DNA of 64,000 nt, from contig NZ_JAATHD010000009.1 of assembly GCF_011947265.1 (NCBI RefSeq), positions 62,001 through 126,000 on the forward strand, in the 5' to 3' direction. A model generated the notes under the pieces. It ran no database searches. It saw nothing but the letters and a program-made list of their open reading frames with translations, and had not been told where the DNA came from. A program made the position numbers and the translations under genes. This document shows positions 18,608-27,213 of the stretch, one piece after another. Source of the stretch: Paenibacillus sp. HB172176 (GTDB lineage: Bacteria; Bacillota; Bacilli; Paenibacillales; Paenibacillaceae). Every line of letters starts with the position of its first letter. The stretch's first letter is position 1.

Positions 18608-19498
18608 TTAATACACGTTGTTCAATTTTCTCGACATCCAGAAGTAGAGCCAGGTAATCATTCCGACAATGACTGCGGTCGTGAAGCCGATCGCGCTGCC
18701 GTATCCGATATTCTGAACGGAGCTGCCCGTTGTCGTCAGCGGGAAGAACAGCTTGTAGAGATACAGGTACATAACCTCCGTCTTGCCGAACGGCCCGCCC
18801 TCCGTCAACACCATGATGCTCTCGTAGCCCTTGAGCGAGGTCGTAATCGCCAGCATGATAATCATCTGCAGCACCGGCCCCAGCATCGGCACCGTAATGT
18901 ACCATAATCGCTGCACGGGATTTACGCCATCCAGCGAAGCCGCTTCGTAGATATCCTCCGGAATGCTCTGCAGACCGGCGAGGAAGAGCAGCATATAATT
19001 GCCCACAGCTCCCCAGACCGCAATAATAATAATGGTTACCATCGCATAGGCCGCTCCCAGCCAGTCAATCGGACCGGAGACGAGGCCCAGCTTCATCAGG
19101 TATTGATTGATGATCCCGTTATAAGAGTTGAAGATAATATAGAACACAATGGACATAACCGACGCGCTAAAAATAGTTGGCAGAAAGAAAATCGCCCTGA
19201 ACAAATGTCTGCCGCGCAGCTTGCGGTTCAGAATGACCGCCAGAATCAGCGATAATGGCAGCGTGATGATCAGCTTGCCTCCCGCATACACGAACGTGTT
19301 CACGACCGACTGCCAGAACTCGGTGTCCCTCGCGACTCTGGCAAAATTGTCAAGGCCGATGAATCTCGGCGTGCCAAAGCCCTGATAATCGTAGAACATA
19401 TATCGAAGCGCCCAGATGATGGGATATATGCCGAGCGCCATCGTTAGAAAAAAACTCGGAAAGCTGAACAAATAAGCTCCAATTCGATTTTTACGCAT
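18608..19498 (-). CDS. Carbohydrate ABC transporter permease (MalF type)
   Basis: A 296-residue MalF-like permease with six helices and the EAA loop PEDIYEAASLDGVNPVQRLWYITVPMLGP (about residues 190-218). GGAGGAG precedes the ATG. It is the first gene of the leftward mannoside cluster, so the promoter should lie just right of 19498. I see no clear -35/-10 pair there. Confidence 0.93.
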   Translation of the reverse strand: MRKNRIGAYLFSFPSFFLTMALGIYPIIWALRYMFYDYQGFGTPRFIGLDNFARVARDTEFWQSVVNTFVYAGGKLIITLPLSLILAVILNRKLRGRHLFRAIFFLPTIFSASVMSIVFYIIFNSYNGIINQYLMKLGLVSGPIDWLGAAYAMVTIIIIAVWGAVGNYMLLFLAGLQSIPEDIYEAASLDGVNPVQRLWYITVPMLGPVLQMIIMLAITTSLKGYESIMVLTEGGPFGKTEVMYLYLYKLFFPLTTTGSSVQNIGYGSAIGFTTAVIVGMITWLYFWMSRKLNNVY

Positions 19499-19722
19499 GC
19501 TTTCATCTCCTCCAGTCTCGTAGCTCTATTGTATAAGAGGCTTGGGAGCAAACGGGATGGAGCAAACAATGAAGCAGGGGGGACGAAACGACTGGATCGG
19601 CGGGGAGGATCGCTGGGGGGAATCCAGAAGAGAAAATTGGTGGAGATGTCGGTAAAGAGGAAGCGAATTAGTGAAGGTGACCGAGGGGGGGGAAGTAGGC
19701 GGGGCAATAGCAGTCTTATAAT

Positions 19723-19896
19723 GGAATTTCTCCAGCATATTTACTCATTTCCGCTTGCATCTCTTAATAAGCTGGAATACCTCCCTCTTATTTTCACATT
19801 TGGCATCAACTAACGGGAATTTGGCGAATAAGCTGGAGTTATTCCAGTACAAGTGGATTTATCGATTAATTCTTTAAATTATACTGGAGAAATTCC
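19723..19896. repeat. Nested palindrome element (174 bp)
   Basis: The outer arm at 19723-19739 (GGAATTTCTCCAGCATA) is complementary, with one mismatch, to 19880-19896. The inner arm starting 19772 (CTGGAATACCTCC) pairs with the arm ending 19847 (AGCTGGAGTTATTCCAG). Outer and inner arms are offset by 49 bp on both sides, with a loop of about 36 bp. The rest of the 19499-20593 gap holds a G-rich stretch (19550-19700) with no visible gene. Confidence 0.65.
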
Positions 19897-19973
19897 TGTT
19901 CAGGGGTTGTATCGAATTATTGTATCGTCAAATTAGATGCGTTTCCTCATACAAGAAAGTGCAACTAAAATGG

Positions 19974-19999
19974 AAGGCCATCCGAAGATGGCCTTTTTT
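19974..19999 (+). terminator. Plus-strand terminator hairpin without an obvious gene
   Basis: The stem AAGGCCATC/GATGGCCTT with a CGAA tetraloop runs into T6 on the plus strand. No plus-strand gene precedes it in the gap, so it may end an unrecognised small transcript covering the nested palindrome. Confidence 0.6.
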
Positions 20000-20063
20000 C
20001 ACGCACAATTTCAGATATACTTCTGAACCTTGGAGAGCGTAAAGTGACTGGGGAGGGGGCTAC

Positions 20064-20386
20064 AAGTCGATATAATCGACTTGTAGCGCTTGAAATGCGC
20101 GGACACGGGGCCGCAAGTCGATATAATCGACTTGCAGCGCTTGAAATGCGCAGACACGGGGCCGCAAGTCGATATAATCGACTTGCAGAGCTTGAAGTGC
20201 GCGAAAACGGGGCCGCAAGTCGATATAATCGACTTGCAGAGCTTGAAGTGCGCGAAAACGGGGCCGCAAGTCGAATAATCGACTTGCAGAGCTTGAAGTG
20301 CGCGGACACGGGGCTGCAAGTCGATATAATCGACTTGCAGCGCTTGAAATGCGCGGACACGGGGCCGCAAGTCGAATAATCGACTT
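20064..20386. repeat. 51-bp-period array of seven palindromic cores (array 2)
   Basis: Seven cores AAGTCGATATAATCGACTT (8-bp arms, 3-base loop) start at 20064, 20115, 20166, 20217, 20268, 20318 and 20369. The period is 51 bp, and 50 where the fifth core lacks one base; the seventh core is one base shorter as well. Linkers read GCAGMGCTTGAARTGCGC followed by an A/G-rich stretch and CGGGGCCG. The core ends and the following bases, CGACTTGCAGAGC, are shared with array 1 located 12 kb to the left. Several frames are open through it, but none has a start signal I would trust. Confidence 0.9.
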
Positions 20387-20494
20387 GCAGAGCTTGAAGT
20401 GCGCGGAGTGGAGAATCTCCGTCGTCCGCTCCTGGTCGAGTCGACCAGGAAAGTAAACAACTCCACACCGGCATTTTATAAATGCTATTATGGT

Positions 20495-20526
20495 GAAAAA
20501 GCCGTCAACTCATTGACGGCTTTTTC
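20495..20526. terminator. Bidirectional terminator
   Basis: A perfect stem GAAAAAGCCGTCAA/TTGACGGCTTTTTC with a four-base loop has A and T tracts on both sides. It ends the SleB-type gene on the minus strand. Confidence 0.85.
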
Positions 20527-20593
20527 AATCGGTTTGTTCGATCGATATGTTTTACTACGCAAATATTTGGTTATGTTCATGGTATAGACAGCT

Positions 20594-21628
20594 TTACGCC
20601 GCAAACCGATGATGTCCGATGTCGGCAATCCTGTCAAGGCTGTTCCAGAACGAACCGCCCGTCACCTTCGGATTGTAGAAGTATACCGCATTCGCGACGT
20701 TGTTCTTGCCGTTCAACGCGTCCTTGGCCGCACGCAGCACGCTCTTGTTCGGAACGCTCTTGTCGAGCAGGCCGTTATGAGCCGGCGGGAATTGCTTGCC
20801 CGAGTAGATGACATCATGGATGGAGTTAGGAAAACTCTTGCTTTTCACGCGATTCAGAATGACGTTCGCCACAGCAAGCTGTCCTTCATAAGGCTCATAG
20901 CCCGCTTCCACCTGTACAATCTTGGCCAATAATTGCATTTCCGCATCCGTGAAAGGAGCGGCTGGATGCTCCAGAATGGAAGGCTTGAACGCTTCGGTCT
21001 CAACGTCCGCCGGCGCAGCTTCTTCGCTTGCCGCAGCGTCCGCCTGATCCCCAGCGTCCTGGGCCGCGACAGAAGCCAACACGATGCCCGCATCCCCTCC
21101 GTTTTCCTTCACGGCGGCTTCCGCTTCCGCGGATTCAGCTTTCGCTGCTGCCGCAGTCGTCAACTCCGCGATCCGCTCCTCGTTGTTCCACTTCACGCTC
21201 GCTCGCAATAATTCCGCGACCTGGCGAAGCGGCACATAGGTCCGCTCGTTCTCAATGAACGGCGCATCCTCCAGAATATAACGCCCGTCGTTGAAGTAGA
21301 CGGTAGGCACCTCGATTCCTAACACAATTTTATCACCAAAAGTTGTTTTGATTGTTGCTTCCTGATTCACCTTATCCCAGCTTACCGCCGCGCCAAACAT
21401 CTTGGCAACGGGAGCAACGGGCAGGAACATTCGTTCATTCTTAATGAGCACAGGCTCGCCGAGATTGAGCTGCTCTCCATTCAGCGTTATGGACACGTCA
21501 CTCGCAACGCTCGCTTTCGAAGCGGTTGCCGCAAATGCGGTCAAAGGCGAGACGCATAGCAGCATGACGGCCATAAGGCATGCAAGCATGATTCTGCTAT
21601 TTCGATTTTCAAGGTTTGTTCTAAGCAT
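20594..21628 (-). CDS. SleB-type cell-wall hydrolase with copper-amine-oxidase-N domain
   Basis: A 344-residue secreted protein. It has a signal peptide (to about residue 34) and a copper amine oxidase N-terminal-like domain (about 45-155, NGEQLNLGEPVLIKNERMFLPVAPVAKMFGA and FIENERTYVPLRQVAELL). An Ala/Glu-rich linker follows, then a Hydrolase_2/SleB catalytic domain from about residue 228, starting FTDAEMQLLAKIVQVEAG and including YEGQLAVANVILNRV. SleB-type enzymes are lytic transglycosylases of spore cortex or cell wall; the presumed catalytic Glu is in QVEAG. The N-terminal domain is a wall-binding stalk in many Paenibacillus proteins. A sporulation or germination role is an inference. Confidence 0.9.
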   Translation of the reverse strand: MLRTNLENRNSRIMLACLMAVMLLCVSPLTAFAATASKASVASDVSITLNGEQLNLGEPVLIKNERMFLPVAPVAKMFGAAVSWDKVNQEATIKTTFGDKIVLGIEVPTVYFNDGRYILEDAPFIENERTYVPLRQVAELLRASVKWNNEERIAELTTAAAAKAESAEAEAAVKENGGDAGIVLASVAAQDAGDQADAAASEEAAPADVETEAFKPSILEHPAAPFTDAEMQLLAKIVQVEAGYEPYEGQLAVANVILNRVKSKSFPNSIHDVIYSGKQFPPAHNGLLDKSVPNKSVLRAAKDALNGKNNVANAVYFYNPKVTGGSFWNSLDRIADIGHHRFAA

Positions 21629-21683
21629 AGTACCTCCCAGAAGTTATAGGTATGTGTTAGACCCACTCATGATCCTGCGATCA

Positions 21684-21689
21684 ATTATA
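21684..21689 (-). promoter_or_regulatory. Extended -10 promoter of the SleB-type gene
   Basis: The minus strand reads TGTTATAAT, a consensus -10 with a TG extension, about 55 bp before the ATG. The -35 (TTCCTT at 17 bp) is weak. Confidence 0.5.
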
Positions 21690-21830
21690 ACACAGCTCCG
21701 TACCCAAGGAAGATTAACAATTTCACAGAAAACGGGCAAATTTGGTTCAACATCCATTTGGGATCTGCCATTTGAGAAATATTTCTTTAAGCTAACGGAA
21801 GTTATGCTTGGTAAAGAAAACTTTACTACC

Positions 21831-21859
21831 TTGAAATAAAACCGTCTGGACGGTACAAT
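21831..21859 (+). promoter_or_regulatory. Promoter with embedded palindromic operator for the TetR-SMR operon
   Basis: TTGAAA (21831-21836) and TACAAT (21854-21859) are 17 bp apart. The spacer holds the perfect palindrome ACCGTCTGGACGGT (21841-21854), ending on the -10 box. This is the expected place for a TetR-family autorepressor, so the operon is probably autoregulated. Confidence 0.75.
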
Positions 21860-21879
21860 AAACATGGGTGATAAAATTT

Positions 21880-22446
21880 ATGAAGCCAACTAAAAAAGAT
21901 CTGAAGAGAGACCTCATCCTTAAAACGGTTTCGCAAATTGTAAATGAAGAAGGTGTTGAAAAGTTAACACTTGAGGCAGTTGCCCAAAAGGCAGGCATCA
22001 GTAAAGGAGGATTGCTGTACCATTTTCCCAATAAGGATGCTTTGGTACTAGGGGCAATCGAGCAGTTGTCCAATAACTATGTCGAAGCGTTTAATAAGAG
22101 GGCAATTAACGATCCAAATACAACTGGCAAGTGGACGAGATCTTATATCGAAACCTCGTTACTCGGAGAAAGCCGCGTGAATGATCTATATACGGCGATA
22201 TCAGCTGCTCACTTTACGAATCCCGAAATGCTGCAACAACTGCAGTACTCTTACTCCGAGATTCAGGAGAAAATTGAAAATGATGAACTAGACCCCGTTC
22301 GTGCTACGCTTGTTCGATTAGCAGTAGATGGTCTTTGGTTTGCTGATATGTTCGGGCTGGCTCCTCCCAGAGCAGAATTAAGACAAAAGGTCATCGAAGA
22401 ATTAAAAGAGGTTGTTCAAAAAGCAAGTATACAGGAGGTAAAATAA
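21880..22446 (+). CDS. TetR/AcrR-family repressor
   Basis: A 188-residue regulator with an N-terminal TetR helix-turn-helix (LILKTVSQIVNEEGVEKLTLEAVAQKAGISKGGLLYHFPNKDALV, about residues 8-52) and a helical ligand domain. I chose the ATG at 21880, which has GGGTGAT seven bases upstream. A GTG at 21868 would fall almost on the predicted transcript start. It overlaps the SMR transporter gene by one base (TAATG). The gene is visibly more AT-rich than its neighbours, suggesting transfer of the two-gene module. Confidence 0.88.
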   Translation: MKPTKKDLKRDLILKTVSQIVNEEGVEKLTLEAVAQKAGISKGGLLYHFPNKDALVLGAIEQLSNNYVEAFNKRAINDPNTTGKWTRSYIETSLLGESRVNDLYTAISAAHFTNPEMLQQLQYSYSEIQEKIENDELDPVRATLVRLAVDGLWFADMFGLAPPRAELRQKVIEELKEVVQKASIQEVK

Positions 22447-22826
22447 TGGCGTATTTATTCTTGGCAATCTCTATCGCTGGAGAGTTAATCGGTACATCGA
22501 TGCTTAAAGCATCTCAGGGGTTTACTAAACTGTATCCAACTCTCTTCACGATTGTCGCGTTTTGTTGCTCGTTCTTTTTTGTATCGCTCGCACTCAAGAC
22601 TCTTCCCTTAAACATGACTTATGCCATTTGGTCAGGTGTAGGGGCAGTAGCAACAGCGCTTATTTCTGTGTTGATTTGGAAAGAGAAGATAAACACAGGT
22701 AGCATCGTTGGAATTGCTTTGATTGTTATTGGGGTAGTCGTATTAAACTTGTTCGGAGCTGGACATGGCGAGACGAAGAATACAACAGCTTCTGCAAGTT
22801 CGATGATTCAGGAGAAAGCCCGTTAA
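22446..22826 (+). CDS. Small multidrug resistance (EmrE-type) efflux protein
   Basis: A 126-residue four-helix protein with the SMR hallmarks: essential Glu13 in AGELIGTSMLKAS, and YAIWSGVGAVATALISVLIW in the third-helix region. A hydrophilic tail of about 20 residues is longer than in EmrE. It would expel cationic compounds by proton antiport as a dimer. AGGAGGT precedes the ATG, and the gene is coupled to the TetR gene, which likely represses it. Confidence 0.92.
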   Translation: MAYLFLAISIAGELIGTSMLKASQGFTKLYPTLFTIVAFCCSFFFVSLALKTLPLNMTYAIWSGVGAVATALISVLIWKEKINTGSIVGIALIVIGVVVLNLFGAGHGETKNTTASASSMIQEKAR

Positions 22827-22850
22827 ACTAACGAAAAACATTCGTTCAAT

Positions 22851-22901
22851 AAAACAGCGACAATTCAGGACTTTATTTCTTATCCTGCATTGTCGCTGTT
22901 T
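22851..22901. terminator. Bidirectional terminator between convergent genes
   Basis: AAACAGCGACAAT pairs with ATTGTCGCTGTTT around a 20-base loop that itself contains TCAGGA/TCCTGC pairing. It lies between the SMR gene and the glycosidase gene that ends at 22952. Confidence 0.7.
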
Positions 22902-22951
22902 CGATATTGTATCCCTCTAATCCATCATTTTCTGCTGACTTCGTATTTGCC

Positions 22952-25900
22952 TCACAAACCGGGAATCTTCACCATAATCGTATCCTCGCTGCCCCGTAAA
23001 TACGACTCGTCATTCTGTTCAAACACCGCTTTCCAGTTTACGGGCAATTGAAAGCCGCTTAAATGGTCTGCCTCCAAAATCGGAAACAATAAGGTTGCGT
23101 CCCCGTTCGCATCCGTCATCGCACTGCCCAGCTCCATGCTCGAGAAGTAGAAGGAAATCGACTCTCCTTCTATTCCCGCGCCCGCGCTGTCCGTCAGCCT
23201 TGCATGAAATGCAATTTTTCCTTGCTTAAGCTTCAGCTTCGGCTCCGTGATCTGAAGAGCCGTGCTTCCATAGATACGGAATGCGGCAGCGGCGGCGGCC
23301 GCATTGCCGGCGTAATCCTCTGCCTGAACGTTTAAATGATAGGCTCCCTTGTCAACAATCGAAGAATCGCCCGCCCAGTCCCTGTCATTCAGGGACACGG
23401 AGCTTCGCTTAAGACCGCTCCCCGAATCCGTTACCTCAACGACTGGCATCGCCTGATCCGTATAGTCTCCTCCGTCCTCCACACCGGCAATGCTGATTAG
23501 CGGCATCTCCAGGTCCGGTGCCTGCAGCTCCATCGGCTTGAACAAGGAAGCCTGCTTGCTCGATCCGACCCCGCTTCCCCATTCCACATAGCCTCTGCGC
23601 AGACCGGTGTCGTTCTCGTTCACGACAATGGAGAGACTGAGCAATCCGTCTTCCGGAACAATCGGACCGAGCTCCTCCCATGGCAGCGCGAGTTGATAGA
23701 GCGTATCCTTGTTCTCCTCGTCTCTGACGATGGAGAGGGACACATCCCCATTCGTTACCGGTCCCGTCAAATGTCCCTGCGGAGCGAGCCATCTGTACAG
23801 CTCCGTGCCTTGACTCGTCTGCGACATCCCGTATTCATACCACTCGGCTTCCTCTCCCGGCATGCCCTCGGAGACGGCGAATTGAATGCTGTCGCCCGCC
23901 CAGATCCGGTCGCCTTGATTCGGCTGCGAGTAGAGATCGTCATGCACGCGCGCATAGAGGTAGAATTGCTCATTGTCGTAGGCGACCCACAGCTTGCCGC
24001 TGAAATCGTCGGCATCGCCTTGATCGGTTATGCGCGAATGCACATCCGTCACCAGATCGATGCCCGAGAGGCCTTCGGTATCCGACATCGTATCCAAGGT
24101 ACGATAGGGCAGCTGCACTCTTGTCGCAGCCGGCACATGCTTCACTGTTCCGCTTGTCGTCAGGACGGCTCCATCCTCCATCTGCAGCGTGAATTGATAG
24201 GGCAGCAGCGTATCCTGTGGAACATCAGCAAGCGAGTAGTCGATCTCGATCTCTCCTCCGCCCTCGATGCTGTCGTCATAATCAGTGGAGCCGGATGCCG
24301 AGCCAATCTCCCAATCCATATGGGTCAGCGTGCGCGCAAGCTCCCTCTCGTTCTTAACCGTGATGGCAATCATATCCTCGCCGCCGCGCAGCACATGCTT
24401 CGACGACACGTTCTCGGAGTCGAGCACCGTGACCTTGGCCGTCAAGCTTCCGACAACCTCTCCGTTCACGCTTAACAGCGTATTCGCCTGCCACTCTCCC
24501 GGCTGCGCTTTCGCCGCGAATACGGACTCGTAGGAACCCGCCGACGTAATGTTCGCGGATTGCGTCTCGCCCTGGAAGCTTGTCACGGCGGAAACCTCCT
24601 CCTCCAGACTGCCTGCCTGAAGCGTTAGACGAATGGGATCGCGGGTCAGCACGGATGCGTCCGAAAGCGAGAATGGACTGCTGTTTGTAATGACATGGAT
24701 GCCGCCTTGCACGAAAAGCGGCTCCCCCGTCAAGGTCAGATAGATTTTGCCGTTCCATGGCGTATACGTGGTCGAGCGTCCCATCATGTCCGTCACTGTC
24801 AGAGGCATGTCGCTCGACAACGTGACATTCCTCTTCTGCAGCGACCACAGCACATGCAGAGGCTCCCCGTTCTTCGTGAAGCTGTAGTCGTAGACGCCGT
24901 CTTGCACGCTTTGCGCCGCAGGCTCCGCGCCTGCAAGCTCCCTGGTCGTCATGGACAAAGCGACAAAACCGGGCTTCGGCGTATAGGCCCCGAGCGTATC
25001 TCCCGTATTATGAATAATGCCGAAATTATCTTCGTTGGACAGCTTGTCGGTTCCCGAATTCATCAGATTGTACCAATAGATCTGCTCCACGCCCGCGGAG
25101 ATGCCAAGCACGTAGGTTCTGATCAAATAAGCCGCCTGCGTCATCTCGTCCACGCCCGTCGGATTGTCGTGCGTCGGCCAGCCGATTTCGGAGAAGCGGA
25201 CGGGAATCTCCTTGCCGCCACTGTACGTATCGATCAAGTTCTTCAAATCGTTCAATTGCGGCACTAATCCTTCCGGCGTGTCCGGGTACCGGTACGGGTG
25301 GACAGACAAGCTGTCCATATAGTCCAAGCCGCCGAGCTGGAACAGCTCCTCGAGCCAGTCGAGCGGAACGCCAGCGGTTGCGCCCCCGACAACCTCGAAT
25401 CTCGAATCAACAGACTTGATTGCTTCATACCCCTTCTTCAGAAGATCGTAGTAAACATCGGACCTCGATGCCGCGGGACCTGATCCGCCGAAATAAGGCA
25501 GATTGAATTCGTTCCAAATCTCTCCCTCATGAAGCTGCGAGGGGAATTTCTGCAGCATCGCCTTCACGTAGTTGCCATAGGCAAGATGCGCCGCCTCCGT
25601 GTAAGGCATCTGGCCGCTGTCATAATATTGGTTGCTGAAGGCGAACACGAGGAATGGATTCAAGCCAAACTCCTTCAGAGCCTGCATCGGCAAAGACGTC
25701 TTTGGCGTGAAGGTGTATTGCCCTCGATTCAGCTCCACTTCGGACCAATAGAAGGAATCCCGCACATTGCTTACACCCGCTTCATTCAGAAGCGGTATCA
25801 TCTCCTTGTTCCAATTTATGCCGAAATGCGTCTGAATGCCAAACGGCGAATCTCCCGCCGCACTGGCGTCGAAATCAGGCAGCACGGCGAAGGTCGTGTC

Positions 25901-26836
25901 GAGCGACTTGATGGCAGCCCCGCTCAGCGTTGCCGTAAGATGCAGCTTGTAATAGCCGTCCTCGGGCACCGTGACCGCAAGCTGGCGCGAGCCCCCGGTT
26001 ACCGCCGTGTCGCCCTCGGCAGCAATATCGCCCCAAGCGTTCACCGCACTCCAATGAACGGCATCGCCACGGGTAAGCACATTGATCAGGGCGGTTCGAC
26101 TTCCGGTGAACACATTGCCTACCTGCTGCTGGGATACCTCCAGATCGGCCGGAGTCACAAGCGCGCGCAGATTGTCAAAGCGAATCGTTCCGATTTTATT
26201 GCTTGTTTTCATCGAAACGCCCGTCAGCTTGATCGTAATTTTCTTCAGCGGGCCATGCCATACCCCGTCATTGCTGCCGCCCCACTTCGTATAATTGATT
26301 CCGGTTGTGAAGGAATTCACCGTTACTTGCTGCCAGTCAGGGGAGGCTGCAAGCTGGATGGTCTGCTGATGATTCTGATTCGAATTATCGAGCAGCACAA
26401 GATCGAACTTGGCGACATCCTCCGTCTTCACCCAGAAGGTGAGCGCATTCGCGTCGACGGGAAGAATCCGTTTGAACAAATACTTCTCGAGCGTTGCATA
26501 GCTGTTGCGATACCAAGAGCCCGTGCCGAAATTAAGCTGAAGCTCCCCGGATTGATTGCCCGACTGCGCGCCCCCGGCTGCTCTCGTGAACTCCCCGTTC
26601 CCCAGCGATCCGCCGCTTCCGATCAAGAAATCCCAGGTTTCGTTCGAGCTTTCGAAATCACCGAGCACGATTTCGGCCTCTCCCGCTCCGTCGGCATGCG
26701 CCACGGGCATCCCGGCTTTCACGGGTTTCGGCATATACGGAAGGCTGCTTGGCAAGAGCATAAGACCAAGCAGCAGACATGCGCTCAGCAGCATGCTCAG
26801 CGACATATTTGATAGCGCTTTCAAACTTCTTTTCAT
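22952..26836 (-). CDS. Large secreted clan GH-A-like glycoside hydrolase
   Basis: A 1294-residue secreted protein. A signal peptide (to about residue 49) is followed by a carbohydrate-binding jelly-roll-like domain (about 55-235, GDFESSNETWDFL to IGTIRFDNLRAL) and an Ig-like domain. The catalytic TIM barrel spans about 335-690 with acid/base E in EIWNEFN (about 438-444) and likely nucleophile E in RFSEIGWPTH (about 549). Sandwich domains follow, then a CBM9/DOMON-like domain (about 940-1130, KLWVAYDNEQFYLYARVHDD) and C-terminal Big-like domains. The barrel resembles GH39/GH5-type enzymes; I cannot assign a family or substrate. It follows the binding-protein gene at 27214-28851. AAGGGTG precedes the ATG. 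Confidence 0.85.
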   Translation of the reverse strand: MKRSLKALSNMSLSMLLSACLLLGLMLLPSSLPYMPKPVKAGMPVAHADGAGEAEIVLGDFESSNETWDFLIGSGGSLGNGEFTRAAGGAQSGNQSGELQLNFGTGSWYRNSYATLEKYLFKRILPVDANALTFWVKTEDVAKFDLVLLDNSNQNHQQTIQLAASPDWQQVTVNSFTTGINYTKWGGSNDGVWHGPLKKITIKLTGVSMKTSNKIGTIRFDNLRALVTPADLEVSQQQVGNVFTGSRTALINVLTRGDAVHWSAVNAWGDIAAEGDTAVTGGSRQLAVTVPEDGYYKLHLTATLSGAAIKSLDTTFAVLPDFDASAAGDSPFGIQTHFGINWNKEMIPLLNEAGVSNVRDSFYWSEVELNRGQYTFTPKTSLPMQALKEFGLNPFLVFAFSNQYYDSGQMPYTEAAHLAYGNYVKAMLQKFPSQLHEGEIWNEFNLPYFGGSGPAASRSDVYYDLLKKGYEAIKSVDSRFEVVGGATAGVPLDWLEELFQLGGLDYMDSLSVHPYRYPDTPEGLVPQLNDLKNLIDTYSGGKEIPVRFSEIGWPTHDNPTGVDEMTQAAYLIRTYVLGISAGVEQIYWYNLMNSGTDKLSNEDNFGIIHNTGDTLGAYTPKPGFVALSMTTRELAGAEPAAQSVQDGVYDYSFTKNGEPLHVLWSLQKRNVTLSSDMPLTVTDMMGRSTTYTPWNGKIYLTLTGEPLFVQGGIHVITNSSPFSLSDASVLTRDPIRLTLQAGSLEEEVSAVTSFQGETQSANITSAGSYESVFAAKAQPGEWQANTLLSVNGEVVGSLTAKVTVLDSENVSSKHVLRGGEDMIAITVKNERELARTLTHMDWEIGSASGSTDYDDSIEGGGEIEIDYSLADVPQDTLLPYQFTLQMEDGAVLTTSGTVKHVPAATRVQLPYRTLDTMSDTEGLSGIDLVTDVHSRITDQGDADDFSGKLWVAYDNEQFYLYARVHDDLYSQPNQGDRIWAGDSIQFAVSEGMPGEEAEWYEYGMSQTSQGTELYRWLAPQGHLTGPVTNGDVSLSIVRDEENKDTLYQLALPWEELGPIVPEDGLLSLSIVVNENDTGLRRGYVEWGSGVGSSKQASLFKPMELQAPDLEMPLISIAGVEDGGDYTDQAMPVVEVTDSGSGLKRSSVSLNDRDWAGDSSIVDKGAYHLNVQAEDYAGNAAAAAAAFRIYGSTALQITEPKLKLKQGKIAFHARLTDSAGAGIEGESISFYFSSMELGSAMTDANGDATLLFPILEADHLSGFQLPVNWKAVFEQNDESYLRGSEDTIMVKIPGL
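26810..26823 (-). promoter_or_regulatory. cre-like CcpA site inside the glycosidase start region
   Basis: On the coding strand TGAAAGCGCTATCA matches every position of the consensus TGWAANCGNTNWCA. It covers codons 5-9 of the glycosidase. A site there could give carbon catabolite repression by roadblock. Confidence 0.6.
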
Positions 26837-26989
26837 AAAAATCGCACCCTTCTATTAGCTTATAGGATTCCCTTTTGAGAGGAAGATAAACTTTTTGCGT
26901 TAATTACGAATTTGCATCAATTAGTAGAGAAGCTCAGCTGTTATGCGCTAGTATGATGCTTGCGAGAGCTTATTCTTGTTTCCGAATCA

Positions 26990-27052
26990 GCAAAAAGACG
27001 CGTACGAAGGGTTCACTCGTCTCCGATTGGTAGAGTGTCCTGTACGCGTCCA
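26990..27052 (-). terminator. Terminator downstream of the binding-protein gene
   Basis: A long interrupted hairpin closes with GACGCGTAC/GTACGCGTC, has inner GTTCACTC/GAGTGTC pairing, and is followed by T5 on the minus strand. It lies in the 377-bp gap between the binding-protein and glycosidase genes. No gene is visible in that gap. Confidence 0.7.
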
Positions 27053-27213
27053 TTGCATCGATATGTTGTTCCGAATAAGTTCCGCTTACTGTGATAGGAC
27101 TGCCATTCATGCCTTACGTGCCATTCGTTCCATAATCCTTTCTCAATCATCCCCCCTTTACGGCTCACATACTGCCGAGCTTACGCATATTCCGCCTTGT
27201 ATATTCTATATCC

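Noticed and set aside
19965-20474. Several repeat-protein frames through array 2
   Set aside because: Multiple frames are open on both strands for the same periodicity reason, and the one-base deletions in two cores would break a real gene.
25529-26812. 427-codon plus-strand frame
   Set aside because: It is antisense to the glycosidase, whose frame has clear catalytic motifs and a signal peptide.
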